Part shown: positions 14,371-22,111 of the stretch, one piece after another | Layout: the number at the start of each line of letters is the position of its first letter | How positions within the stretch are numbered: position 1 is the first letter of the stretch | Source: a virus | Virus record (IMG/VR): IMGVR_UViG_3300009174_000249 | Location: 1 to 39,380 of that record | DNA: 39,380 nucleotides | Strand: one strand, 5' to 3' | Translations under genes and position numbers: made by a program | Notes under the pieces: generated by a model | The model's input: the letters and a program-made list of their open reading frames with translations, nothing else | Told to the model about the DNA's origin: nothing | Databases searched by the model: none

Positions 14371-14393
14371 GCCTCGCTTAGTGGGGCTTTTTT
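14371..14393 (+). terminator. Intrinsic terminator before the lysis genes
   Basis: GCCTCGC (14371-14377) pairs with GTGGGGC (14381-14387) with two G-U pairs and a 3-nt loop, then six T. It separates the cargo block from holin, so lysis-gene transcription depends on Q. Confidence 0.7.
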
Positions 14394-14418
14394 CCTTTCT
14401 GATACCCGGAGCCGGGCA

Positions 14419-14787
14419 ATGAATAATCAACACCTGCCGCCGGGGTTCCTGGAGGCGACTTTGCTGTGGATGAAAACCAATGCACCCGTGCTTTATGGAG
14501 CGTTCGCTGCGTTTGGTATGGCTACCTTGCTGACGCTGCGCGATGGCAAGTCATGGATGGATGCCGTTTATGCCGGCGCCATTTGTCTGCTGATCTCGAT
14601 GGGCGTTATCAATTCGCTGGAGCTATTCGGGATGAGCCAGGACAACGCGCTGCTGATTGGCGTCGTAATCGGTGGGATAGGCGTAGAGCGCTGCCTGGCA
14701 ATCCTCCGCGCCTTCTCAACGATGAAAACGCATGTACCAATAGATGAAGTCAAAAAGGATGGTGAGAAGCATGAAGACAAGCGCTAA
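14419..14787 (+). CDS. Holin, lambda-family class I
   Basis: A 122-aa inner-membrane protein with three hydrophobic segments at about residues 21-37 (LYGAFAAFGMATLLTL), 52-68 (AVYAGAICLLISMGVI) and 78-97 (ALLIGVVIGGIGVERCLAIL) and a charged C-terminus (KKDGEKHEDKR). This is the layout of lambda-type (phage_holin_3) holins, which form large holes at a set time and release endolysin. GGAG precedes the ATG; the end overlaps the endolysin gene by 17 bp. Confidence 0.9.
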   Translation: MNNQHLPPGFLEATLLWMKTNAPVLYGAFAAFGMATLLTLRDGKSWMDAVYAGAICLLISMGVINSLELFGMSQDNALLIGVVIGGIGVERCLAILRAFSTMKTHVPIDEVKKDGEKHEDKR

Positions 14788-15205
14788 CGGTAGAGAGTTC
14801 ATCAAGGGTTTCGAATCACTGCGACTTAAGGCGTACCCAGACCCAGGCACCGGCGGCAAGCCTTGGACGATTGGCTGGGGGCATACCAAGGGAGTGAAGC
14901 AGGGTGACCGCATCACACAGGAGCAGGCAGAGCAATTCCTCTCTGATGACTTGGCCGTGTTTGAGCTGACGGTAAACAGCGCTATTAAGCGCCCAATGAT
15001 GCAAAACCAGTTTGATGCCATGGTGTCGCTGGCATTCAACATAGGCGGATCTGCGTTTGCAGGCTCAACGCTGGTGAAGAAATTCAACGTCGGTGATGCA
15101 AAGGGCGTGGCAGATGAATTTCCCAAATGGAAAAACTCTGGGGGCAAGGTTGTGCCTGGGTTGGTGAAACGTCGTGCAGCTGAACGTGAAGTGTTCTTGT
15201 CATGA
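14771..15205 (+). CDS. Endolysin, T4-lysozyme-type muramidase (GH24)
   Basis: A 144-aa muramidase cutting the glycan strands of peptidoglycan. The Glu-8x-Asp-5x-Thr type catalytic set is visible: Glu15 (GFESLRLKAYPD), Asp24 and Thr33 (PWTIGWGHT). I start it at ATG 14771, behind GGTGAGAAGC, rather than at 14744, because the conserved N-terminus begins there. There is no signal or SAR segment, so it depends on the upstream holin. The stop overlaps the ATG of the inner spanin by four bases. Confidence 0.95.
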   Translation: MKTSANGREFIKGFESLRLKAYPDPGTGGKPWTIGWGHTKGVKQGDRITQEQAEQFLSDDLAVFELTVNSAIKRPMMQNQFDAMVSLAFNIGGSAFAGSTLVKKFNVGDAKGVADEFPKWKNSGGKVVPGLVKRRAAEREVFLS

Positions 15206-15585
15206 ATGGCTGGATATCAAAACTGACCAGCGGGGGATTGTTGATCCTGATGGCGGTGTCTATTTGCCTCGGCGGGTATAGCTCGTTGTTGTCACATAGG
15301 CTGGAGCTGGCGCGGCAACAGTCTGCCGAGCAACAAAAAACCTTGGCACAACAGGCAGGGTTGATTGCCACTCTGCAAGCCCAGGATGCTCAGAACCGTG
15401 CACTGATGGCAGCCCAGCAGCAACAAGAACAGCAGTTGCGCCAACAGGCCGACATCTATCAAAGGAAATATCGGGCTGCACTAGAAAATAATGCCTGCGC
15501 TAAGGCTATCGTACCTAATGAAGTTTTGGGGCTGTTTAAGGGAGCATCCGATGAAGAAAATAGGGGCGGGATTAAATCAGAGTGA
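15202..15585 (+). CDS. Inner-membrane spanin subunit (Rz / P2 LysB type)
   Basis: A 127-aa protein with an N-terminal anchor at residues ~12-29 (LLILMAVSICLGGYSSLL) and a long periplasmic Gln/Ala-rich coiled coil (LARQQSAEQQKTLAQQAG, AAQQQQEQQLRQQADIYQ). The ENNACAKAIVPNEVLGLF end is like P2 LysB. It spans the periplasm with the outer spanin to fuse both membranes. The last 35 bases overlap an HNH endonuclease gene instead of the outer spanin, so its C-terminus may have been altered by that insertion. Confidence 0.9.
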   Translation: MNGWISKLTSGGLLILMAVSICLGGYSSLLSHRLELARQQSAEQQKTLAQQAGLIATLQAQDAQNRALMAAQQQQEQQLRQQADIYQRKYRAALENNACAKAIVPNEVLGLFKGASDEENRGGIKSE

Positions 15586-16096
15586 GTTAAAGAAAATCCT
15601 CAAATATGACTGCGAAAGCGGTCATTTTTTTTGGCTTGCCCGTCCTGATTCTGATTTCAAGACGAAAGGGGCATGGAAGTCATGGAATGCAAAGTATCCT
15701 GGAACAATTGCCGGCACGCTGATTGATTCAGGCTATGTAAAAATAAATATCAGAGGGAAGATTTATGCGGCCCATCGTCTGGTATGGCTCTACTTATATG
15801 ACAAATTTCCTCCCGAAATGATAGACCACATTAATGGAGTCCCTAGTGATAACCGTAGGGTTAATCTGCGGTTGGCAACAGCTTGTCAAAATATGATGAA
15901 TGTACCGCTCAAAGTCTCTAATAGCACTGGTGTTAAAGGGCTTTGGTATTACCCCAAAACAAAACGATGGATTGTTCATGGTCGCGCTAACAGGAAAAAC
16001 CATTGGTTAGGTGCTTTCGATAACATCATTGATGCGGTTGCAGCTCGCCGCCGATTCGAGAGGGTGCACCATGGTGACTTTGCAAACGCAGGGTAA
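15551..16096 (+). CDS. HNH homing-type endonuclease with AP2 domain
   Basis: A 181-aa protein. The HNH core is YAAHRLVWLYLYDK followed by EMIDHINGVPSDNRRVNLR, and the C-terminal part GVKGLWYYPKTKRWIVHGRA to AFDNIIDAVAARR is an AP2-like DNA-binding domain. Such free-standing HNH/AP2 genes cut intron- or gene-less alleles and spread by repair. It starts at ATG 15551 (GGGAGCATCCG before it), inside the end of Rz, and ends inside the start of Rz1, splitting the normally nested spanin pair. Composition is more AT-rich than the lysis genes. Confidence 0.92.
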   Translation: MKKIGAGLNQSELKKILKYDCESGHFFWLARPDSDFKTKGAWKSWNAKYPGTIAGTLIDSGYVKINIRGKIYAAHRLVWLYLYDKFPPEMIDHINGVPSDNRRVNLRLATACQNMMNVPLKVSNSTGVKGLWYYPKTKRWIVHGRANRKNHWLGAFDNIIDAVAARRRFERVHHGDFANAG

Positions 16097-16343
16097 ACCA
16101 GTGATAACCGCACTGCTTCTGGTGCTGTGCTTGACCTCCTGCGCGGAAAGGATACCGGCACCACCGGAGCCTATCGTTCTGTTACCCCCTGAGTCAGTAT
16201 TCAAGCGATGCGAGCAGCCAACGCTGCAGGGCGACACTTGGGGCGACATTGGCAGTCATGCGCTGGCGCTCCAAACGGCTTTATCAATATGCGCCGGCCA
16301 AGTATCCATACTGAACCAATGGCGTGAGAATCGCACATATTGA
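16071..16343 (+). CDS. Outer-membrane spanin lipoprotein (Rz1 / P2 LysC type)
   Basis: A 90-aa lipoprotein: the signal segment VITALLLVLCLTSC ends in a lipobox Leu21-Thr-Ser-Cys24, and a proline-rich stretch follows (RIPAPPEPIVLLPP), as in Rz1/LysC. ATG 16071 gives exactly this signal. It normally lies within the inner-spanin gene in another frame; here it overlaps the 3' end of the HNH gene by 26 bp, and the start of its message comes from within that gene. It should pair with the product of 15202-15585. Confidence 0.88.
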   Translation: MVTLQTQGKPVITALLLVLCLTSCAERIPAPPEPIVLLPPESVFKRCEQPTLQGDTWGDIGSHALALQTALSICAGQVSILNQWRENRTY

Positions 16344-16437
16344 AAAGAGCGTTCTATTAAATTGCAATATGATTTCTCAGTATTCACCAATGTGAATTAT
16401 ATGGATATGAATAATTAGCTTCTGCAAGGAGAAGTGC

Positions 16438-16659
16438 GTGGGATGCATTGTTAGTGAACTAAAGAGCTCAAATAACTATGAAGTGAAAACAGAGGAGGAT
16501 TATAGGTTAGCGCTATCTCTTGCATCGGCAGGGTTGATAACTCTTTCCTTTGGTGGGAAAGGGGCTTCGTGTTTAAAAATAAAAAATAAGTTCATCCCTG
16601 TATACATTTGTTCGGCGACTTATAAATTAAAGATGATTTTTAGAAAATACTTGATTTAA
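16438..16659 (+). CDS. Small protein, unknown function
   Basis: A 73-aa frame starting at GTG 16438 with AAGGAG six bases upstream, an almost ideal ribosome site. Product starts MGCIVSELKSSNNYEVKTEE, has a weakly hydrophobic middle (ASAGLITLSFGG) and a basic end (LKMIFRKYLI). AT-rich; no family recognised. It stands alone after the spanins. Confidence 0.5.
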   Translation: MGCIVSELKSSNNYEVKTEEDYRLALSLASAGLITLSFGGKGASCLKIKNKFIPVYICSATYKLKMIFRKYLI

Positions 16660-16827
16660 CGTTTAAATTTAGCATAAACAAGTATTTGCAGTTGCACAGC
16701 GTTCTGCGATTAGCTTGATGGAATTGCAGGGGTATTCAGTGTGTGTCATCGATAATGCTGACGTATAATCCTCCTCAATAGTAGAAACCTATGTCATACA
16801 ATCCCAGTAATTAACCAAAATAAAAAT

Positions 16828-16944
16828 ATGGATATGGTGACCCTGGATCTTACGGCGTCAGGTTTAGTGTACAAAGAGCGCATTAACCAGCCGGTGATAG
16901 CTATTAGGTGGAGCGAGAGCTACCTGGAAGGTCTGCGTGAATAA
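16828..16944 (+). CDS. Short open frame, doubtful
   Basis: A 38-codon frame (MDMVTLDLTASGLVYKERIN at the start, RWSESYLEGLRE at the end) with ordinary amino-acid composition but no ribosome site. It ends 15 bp before the large hairpin. It may be a remnant; no family recognised. Confidence 0.25.
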   Translation: MDMVTLDLTASGLVYKERINQPVIAIRWSESYLEGLRE

Positions 16945-16959
16945 TCTCGTGAGCGTGTA

Positions 16960-17005
16960 GCGCATTACTGAGAGGTGGGCAAGAGGTTACCTCTCGGTAA
17001 TGTGC
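16960..17005 (+). ncRNA. Long conserved-looking hairpin, candidate structured RNA
   Basis: The 17-nt arms 16960-16976 (GCGCATTACTGAGAGGT) and 16989-17005 (ACCTCTCGGTAATGTGC) pair along their whole length, the only deviations being two G-U pairs, with a 12-nt loop. G-U pairs favour an RNA rather than a DNA role on the plus strand. A rightward terminator follows at 17050, so a small RNA ending at ~17071 is possible. Confidence 0.4.
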
Positions 17006-17049
17006 CCGTTTATCTGCAAATGGCAGAGGCCAACGGCAAGAAATAACAG

Positions 17050-17071
17050 AACCCGCTTCGGCGGGTTTTTT
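17050..17071 (+). terminator. Intrinsic terminator
   Basis: AACCCGC, TTCG tetraloop, GCGGGTT, then TTTT: a 7-bp stem with an ultra-stable loop. It ends transcription coming from the lysis region or a small RNA. Confidence 0.92.
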
Positions 17072-17115
17072 ATTGCCCATCACAGAGTATCTATCCAGGT
17101 GCTGCGTAACGGACG

Positions 17116-17147
17116 AAAAAAAGCCCCTCCAGACGAGGGGCAAAAAA
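17116..17147 (-). terminator. Leftward intrinsic terminator
   Basis: On the minus strand GCCCCTC pairs perfectly with GAGGGGC (5-nt loop) and is followed by seven T. On the plus strand only A follows. No leftward gene upstream of it could be found, so it guards against antisense transcription or is a relic. Confidence 0.75.
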
Positions 17148-17346
17148 TATCAACACCAGGGAAAACGTTACGTTAATTAACTTTTAGTTATTGTATGGAT
17201 TTAAAAATAGAAATACTGATGCAATTTTGCATTGGTGTGATGAACTAATTCGCATTGCAGTGTGTCCTTACGAGACTTCTGCGTAATGTAAGATAACCAA
17301 AGCCATCACTCTGCACCTACCGCGCACCCAGCGCATCGGCAGGCTG

Positions 17347-17598
17347 GTGGCTTTTCTATTCGGAGATACGAACCGTCTACGTGCCAGCGCAGTGGCAGGC
17401 CTTGTCGCCGGTGCTACAGCAACTGATTCCGCCGCCGCTGCTGCCGGCTGCCGATTGACATACGGCCAGGCTGTTTACTGGATTGAGTCGCTACTGGTAA
17501 CGGTCGATAAGTTTAACCGGCAGTTGGAAGGGGTGGAAGAAGCCGACTGCGATTGGGAGATGAGGGGACGGAAAGGCTCGAAAAATCCGTTTAAATGA
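17347..17598 (+). CDS. Small protein upstream of cos, unknown function
   Basis: An 83-aa frame with an Ala-rich centre (AVAGLVAGATATDSAAAAAG) and LTYGQAVYWIESLLVTVDKF, ending in a basic tail. The GTG at 17347 has only AGG three bases upstream. The frame is open back to 17287 with plausible coding (TKAITLHLPRTQRIGRLV), so the real start may lie there at a non-standard codon (ATA 17293) or may be lost. It ends ~50 bp before cos. No family recognised. Confidence 0.5.
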   Translation: MAFLFGDTNRLRASAVAGLVAGATATDSAAAAAGCRLTYGQAVYWIESLLVTVDKFNRQLEGVEEADCDWEMRGRKGSKNPFK

Positions 17599-17644
17599 GA
17601 ATCAATCTCAGAATTTACGGGTCCTTTCTGGAGTTCAAAACACC

Positions 17645-17690
17645 GAGGGGCGGGAGACGCGCGAAAAGTCGCTATTTATGAGCTTTTTGG
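17645..17690. other. cos: Lambda-like cos site (cosN)
   Basis: GGGGCGGGAGACGCGCG followed by AAAAGTCGCTATTTATGAG aligns with the left end of lambda (GGGCGGCGACCTCGCGGG, then TTTTCGCTATTTATGA, from memory). By analogy the staggered cut gives a 12-nt 5' overhang at about 17648-17659. It lies 200 bp before the Nu1-like terminase gene, as in lambda. The phage therefore packages by cos cutting. Confidence 0.85.
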
Positions 17691-17700
17691 ACGCGGATCC

Positions 17701-17811
17701 CACTTCCTTCTCACTTAACACCTAACGCATTGTTTTTACTTAATTCACCTATAGCCTAAGCGGGAAGTGATCCTATCGAGATCCTCTCGATTTTCGGGAA
17801 ATCACTTCCCG
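17701..17811. repeat. cosB-like repeats and nested dyad before terminase
   Basis: CACTTCC occurs at 17701-17707 and 17803-17809 and inverted at 17763-17769. The last two belong to a perfect 10-bp inverted repeat (GGGAAGTGAT 17762-17771, ATCACTTCCC 17801-17810) enclosing a second perfect one (ATCGAG 17775-17780, CTCGAT 17786-17791). Lambda cosB holds three R sites bound by gpNu1 in this interval, so these may be the terminase binding sites. Confidence 0.5.
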
Positions 17812-17850
17812 GTTAAAAAATTGTTAATAAAAAAGGTTTCGAGGGGATTC

Positions 17851-18405
17851 ATGAATGTAACGAAGGCACAACTGGCGGATCTCTTCGAAGTTTCAACGCG
17901 CACGATCACCACATGGCAATCGCAAGGAATGCCGGTAGTGGCCGGCGAGGGGAACGGCGGTAAAGGCGGGGAAAATACCTATTCGACAAAGGACGTTATT
18001 ACCTGGTACGCCGACCGCGAGGCCTCGCTAGAAAACGAGATATTGCGTAAAGAGCTGGACGCCCTGCAGCAAAGCGGGGATGAGGCCTTGCAGCCCGGCA
18101 CTATCGATTATGAGCGCTACCGTTTAACCCGCGCTCAGGCCGACGGCCAGGAATTAAAGAATGCTAAAGACTCCGCCGAGGTAGTGGAAACCGGCTTCTG
18201 CATGTTTGTCCTGTCAAAGGTCGCGGGGGAGATTGCCGGCATTCTAGACGGCATTCCTCTCTCAATGCAGCGGCGCTTTCCTGAACTGGAAAATCGGCAT
18301 ATCGAATTTTTAAAGCGGGATGTGGTGAAAGCCATGAATAAAGCGGCTGCGCTGGATGAAATTCTTCCGGGGTTGCTGAATGAGTATATCGAACAAACGG
18401 ATTGA
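17851..18405 (+). CDS. Terminase small subunit (lambda Nu1 type)
   Basis: A 184-aa protein. Residues 1-50 are the Nu1 winged-HTH (VTKAQLADLFEVSTRTITTW, then GKGGENTYSTKDVITWY), which binds cosB. A helical linker (NEILRKELDALQQSG) and C-terminal helices contacting the large subunit follow; length matches lambda gpNu1 (181 aa). ATG 17851 is preceded by GAGGGG. A longer frame from 17767 runs through the dyad and is rejected. It overlaps the large-subunit gene by 26 bp. Confidence 0.95.
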   Translation: MNVTKAQLADLFEVSTRTITTWQSQGMPVVAGEGNGGKGGENTYSTKDVITWYADREASLENEILRKELDALQQSGDEALQPGTIDYERYRLTRAQADGQELKNAKDSAEVVETGFCMFVLSKVAGEIAGILDGIPLSMQRRFPELENRHIEFLKRDVVKAMNKAAALDEILPGLLNEYIEQTD

Positions 18406-20305
18406 TCGGCTGCGTTATTGGGTTGCAGCCGGTCTGCGCTCGCTATTCCGCCCCGTTCCTATGACGGCGGTAGAGTGGGCAAACGAATATTATTACCTCC
18501 CCAAAGAATCCTCCTATCAAGAGGGGCGCTGGGAAACGATGCCGTTTCAGGTTGCGATCATGAACGCAATGGGGAGCGATGACATCCGGGAGGTGAACCT
18601 GATCAAGTCGGCGCGCGTCGGCTATTCGAAAATGTTGTTGGCCGTCGTGGCGTATTTTATCCAGCACAAACAGCGAAATGGGCTGTTGTGGCAGCCGACG
18701 GATGGCGACGCTGAAAATTTTATGAAGTCGCACGTCGAACCGACGATCCGCGACGTTCCCAGCCTCCTGGCAATGGCGCCCTGGTACGGAAAAAAACACC
18801 GCGATAACACGCTTTCGATGAAGCGTTTTTCGAACGGTCGGGGTTTCTGGTGCCTGGGAGGTAAAGCGGCAAAAAACTACCGTGAAAAATCGGTCGATTA
18901 TGTTGGCTATGACGAACTGGCCGCCTTTGATGAGGATGTGGAGAAAGAGGGGTCGCCGACGTTCCTGGGTGATAAGCGCATAGAAGGCTCAGTGTGGCCA
19001 AAGTCGATACGCGGATCTACACCGAAAATCAGGGGCATATGCCAGATAGAACGCGCCGCCAGTGAATCCGGGCATTTGATGCGTTTTCATGTGAAATGCC
19101 CGCATTGCGGCGAGGAGCAGTTTTTAAAGTTCGGCGATCGTGAAACGCCCTACGGTTTTAAGTGGGAATCAGGGAAGCCGAAGACGGTTTTTTATCTCTG
19201 TGAGCATAACGCCTGCGTGATACGCCAGCAGGAACTTAATTTTAGTGATGCGCGTTATATCTGTGAAAACACGGGCCTTTACACGTCTGATGGCCTCCGC
19301 TGGTTCGAATCGACGGGGCAGGAGGTTGATCCCCCTGAATCAGTATCCTTTCACATCTGGACCGCTTACAGCTCGTTTACTACCTGGGTGCAAATCGTTA
19401 AGGACTTTAGAAAGACGAAGGGCGACCCGGGCAAGCTGAAAACGTTCACCAACACGACGCTAGGCGAAACCTGGGCCGAGGAAGTGGGGGAGCGGCCGTT
19501 ACCTGAAACCCTGGTCGAACTGGCCGAACATTACCGGGCAGAGGTACCCGATCGTGTGGTTTACCTCACTGCCGGCATTGACTCCCAGCTCGACCGTTAC
19601 GAAATGCGTGTTTGGGGCTGGGCGCCAGGTGAAGAAGCCTTCCTGATCGACCGCGTGATTATCATGGGCCGGCACGATGAAGAAGAAACGTTGCTGCGTG
19701 TTGATGAGGCCATCAACAAACAGTACCAGTTAGCCGACGGCACGATCATGACCATTGGCCGCGTTTGCTGGGACTCCGGCGGTATCGACCCGGCGATTGT
19801 TTATAACCGTTCGAAAAAGCTGGGCCTCTTCCGGGTAATACCGATCAAGGGAGCCAGCGTTTATGGGAAGCCTGTGGCCAACATGCCGCGAAAGAAAAAC
19901 AGTCATGGCGTTTTTCTGACAGAAATCGGCACAGACGTTGCCAAAGAAGTCATTTACAGCCGCTACAAACTAGAACGTTCCGCTGATGGCTCCCCCGTTC
20001 CTGGGCTTATCCACTACCCGAATAATCCGGCGGTTTTTGACCTGGCCGAAGCCGAGCAGATGACGGCAGAGGAACTCATAGAAAAATATGAGAAAGGGAA
20101 AATTAAATTGCTCTGGGACGCCAAAAAACGCCGAAACGAGGCCCTCGACTGTTTTGTTTATGCCCTGGCGGCTTTGCGTATCAGCGTTTCGCGCTGGCAA
20201 CTGGATTTGGATGTGTTACTGGCCAGCCGCCAACAATCACCGTCCGGCCAGCAGGCCAGAAATAATAATGACTTGGCCGCCCTGGCGGCTCAATTGGGAG
20301 GATAA
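18380..20305 (+). CDS. Terminase large subunit (lambda gpA type)
   Basis: A 641-aa packaging motor and cos endonuclease, the same length as lambda gpA. The N-terminal part has a gpA-like ATPase segment ([20 protein letters not shown], with KSARVGYSK in place of a classical Walker A) and [16 protein letters not shown] as Walker B region. A Zn-finger-like CPHCGEEQ lies near residue 240, and the C-terminal nuclease domain contains [20 protein letters not shown] and [13 protein letters not shown]. It acts with the Nu1-like subunit on the cos site upstream. Confidence 0.97.
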   Translation: MSISNKRIDRLRYWVAAGLRSLFRPVPMTAVEWANEYYYLPKESSYQEGRWETMPFQVAIMNAMGSDDIREVNLIKSARVGYSKMLLAVVAYFIQHKQRNGLLWQPTDGDAENFMKSHVEPTIRDVPSLLAMAPWYGKKHRDNTLSMKRFSNGRGFWCLGGKAAKNYREKSVDYVGYDELAAFDEDVEKEGSPTFLGDKRIEGSVWPKSIRGSTPKIRGICQIERAASESGHLMRFHVKCPHCGEEQFLKFGDRETPYGFKWESGKPKTVFYLCEHNACVIRQQELNFSDARYICENTGLYTSDGLRWFESTGQEVDPPESVSFHIWTAYSSFTTWVQIVKDFRKTKGDPGKLKTFTNTTLGETWAEEVGERPLPETLVELAEHYRAEVPDRVVYLTAGIDSQLDRYEMRVWGWAPGEEAFLIDRVIIMGRHDEEETLLRVDEAINKQYQLADGTIMTIGRVCWDSGGIDPAIVYNRSKKLGLFRVIPIKGASVYGKPVANMPRKKNSHGVFLTEIGTDVAKEVIYSRYKLERSADGSPVPGLIHYPNNPAVFDLAEAEQMTAEELIEKYEKGKIKLLWDAKKRRNEALDCFVYALAALRISVSRWQLDLDVLLASRQQSPSGQQARNNNDLAALAAQLGG

Positions 20306-20306
20306 C

Positions 20307-20513
20307 GTGGCGACACTGGCACAATTGGAAGAAGCCCGAAAAGCCTTACACGAACTGCTAACGGGTAAACGTGTGGCATCGATTCAAAAAGACGGGCGCG
20401 CCGTGACATTCACCTCCGCCACGTTAAACGAGCTGCGCGCCTATATCTCTGATTTAGAGGTTCAACTGGGGTTAGCCAGTCGGCGCCGAGGTCCGGCGGG
20501 GTTCGGGGTATGA
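20307..20513 (+). CDS. Head-tail joining protein gpW (lambda)
   Basis: A 68-aa protein, exactly the length of lambda gpW, starting at GTG 20307 behind GGGAGG. The sequence [20 protein letters not shown] and [19 protein letters not shown] fits the gpW family. gpW plugs the portal after packaging and makes the surface for gpFII. A longer frame back to 20088 is only antisense of terminase coding. Its end overlaps the portal start (ATGA). Confidence 0.93.
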   Translation: MATLAQLEEARKALHELLTGKRVASIQKDGRAVTFTSATLNELRAYISDLEVQLGLASRRRGPAGFGV

Positions 20514-22111
20514 ATAAAAATCAAACTTTACTTGGCCCGGATGGCGCGACGCCGCTGCGTGAGTATGCCGGTTATACCGGTGGCGGTGTGGGCTTTGGTG
20601 GCCAAATTGCCGGTTGGCAACCGTCCTCTCAAAGCGTAGACGCCGCATTACTGCCACAATTTGAACGGGGGAACGCCCGGGCTGATGACCTGGTGAGAAA
20701 TAACGGCTACGCAGCCAATGGCGTGCAATTACACCAGGATCATATCGTCGGCTCATTCTTTCGCCTTAGCTATCGGCCAAACTGGCGGTATCTCGGCATC
20801 GCGGAGGAAGAATCCCGGGCGTTTTCTGACGAGATAGAGGCGGCCTGGCGAGAGTACGCAGAGGACCCTGATTGTTGCCTGGACGTGGAGCGCAAACGCA
20901 CCTTTACGATGATGATCCGTGAAGGCGTGGCCATGCACGCTTTTAACGGGGAAGTCTTTACCCAACCCTGTTGGGATCGTGCTCCGCATCGACTGTTTCG
21001 AACGCAGTTTAAAATGGTCAGCCCCAAACGTATCCGAAACGGTCCCGGCGTACTCGACAGCAAAACGCAGCGGGCCGGTGTTTCGCTGGACAAATACGGC
21101 GCCGCCATTGGTTACAACGTGGTGGATGACAGCTATCCGAGCTGGGGCGCCCGCCGCGTTTCCTACGTGCCCCGAGAGCTGGCAAATGGTCGGCCGGCGA
21201 TGATCCATATTTTTGAACCCCTGGAGGATGGCCAGACGCGTGGGGCCAACCGGTTTTACAGTGTGATGGAGCAAATGAAAATGCTCGATACGCTGCAAAA
21301 CACGCAACTGCAGAGCGCGATTGTTAAGGCGATGTATGCCGCAACCATTGAATCTGAGCTGGATACGGAAAAGGCGTTTGATTACATCCTGGGGGCTGGG
21401 AACGTGCAAGGTCAGGAACCGCCTATGAATAAATTCCTGGAGCAATATCTGATTTATTACCAGGCCGCGCAAGTGAAGTTTGGCGGCGCCAAAGTCCCGC
21501 ACCTGTTCCCAGGGGACAAACTGGAACTGAAAACTGCGCAGAACGCGGATAACGGTTATTCAGTCTTTGAACAGTCGCTGTTGAGATATATCGCTGCCGG
21601 TCTGGGGGTGTCCTATGAACAGCTTTCCCGTGATTATTCGCAGGTGAGTTACTCCAGTGCCCGGGCATCGGCTAACGAATCCTGGCGTTACTTCCTCGGC
21701 CGCCGCAAGTTTATTGCATCACGCCAGGCGAGCATGATGTTTTCCTGCTGGCTGGAGGAAGCCTTGATCCGTGGGGTGGTAAAAATGCCATCCCGCGCCC
21801 GTTTTTCGTTCAGTGAGGCGCGATGTGCCTGGAGTAATTCAGAATGGATAGGTGCCGGCCGTATGGCCATTGATGGTCTGAAAGAGGTGCAGGAGTCGGT
21901 CATGCTGATAGAGGCGGGTTTAAGTACCTTTGAAAAGGAATGCGGCAAGCTGGGCGAAGACTATCAGGAAATTTTCCGGCAGCAGGTTCGGGAGGCAGAA
22001 GAACGCAAGGCAGCCGGCTTAACACAGCCTGCGTGGGTGGCTGCCGCTTTTCAGGCTCAGCTGCAGAACTCAACACAAAACGAGGGAGGTCAGCGTGGAT
22101 CAAGCGCGTAA
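20510..22111 (+). CDS. Portal protein (lambda gpB type)
   Basis: A 533-aa portal protein, the same size as lambda gpB. Typical segments are [20 protein letters not shown] near the N-terminus, [18 protein letters not shown]-like sequence around residue 75, and [20 protein letters not shown] near residue 365. It forms the dodecameric ring at the head vertex through which DNA enters. It overlaps gpW and the protease gene. Confidence 0.97.
   Translation: MNKNQTLLGPDGATPLREYAGYTGGGVGFGGQIAGWQPSSQSVDAALLPQFERGNARADDLVRNNGYAANGVQLHQDHIVGSFFRLSYRPNWRYLGIAEEESRAFSDEIEAAWREYAEDPDCCLDVERKRTFTMMIREGVAMHAFNGEVFTQPCWDRAPHRLFRTQFKMVSPKRIRNGPGVLDSKTQRAGVSLDKYGAAIGYNVVDDSYPSWGARRVSYVPRELANGRPAMIHIFEPLEDGQTRGANRFYSVMEQMKMLDTLQNTQLQSAIVKAMYAATIESELDTEKAFDYILGAGNVQGQEPPMNKFLEQYLIYYQAAQVKFGGAKVPHLFPGDKLELKTAQNADNGYSVFEQSLLRYIAAGLGVSYEQLSRDYSQVSYSSARASANESWRYFLGRRKFIASRQASMMFSCWLEEALIRGVVKMPSRARFSFSEARCAWSNSEWIGAGRMAIDGLKEVQESVMLIEAGLSTFEKECGKLGEDYQEIFRQQVREAEERKAAGLTQPAWVAAAFQAQLQNSTQNEGGQRGSSA

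Larger units (their letters stand above)
16660..17346. other. Mostly non-coding stretch between lysis and packaging genes
   Basis: No convincing gene larger than 40 codons on either strand. It holds a TATAAT at 16764-16769 without a good -35, a 38-codon frame (16828-16944), a 17-bp hairpin, a rightward terminator and a leftward terminator. AT-rich and noncoding from 17150 to 17290. Confidence 0.6.

Noticed and set aside
16733-16769. Promoter for a small RNA around TATAAT 16764-16769
   Set aside because: No acceptable -35 at 16-18 bp and no extended -10; too weak to list as a promoter.
20753-21502. 249-aa leftward frame opposite the portal gene
   Set aside because: It is the shadow of a recognised portal gene with strong codon bias; the product is His/Arg-rich without domain features.
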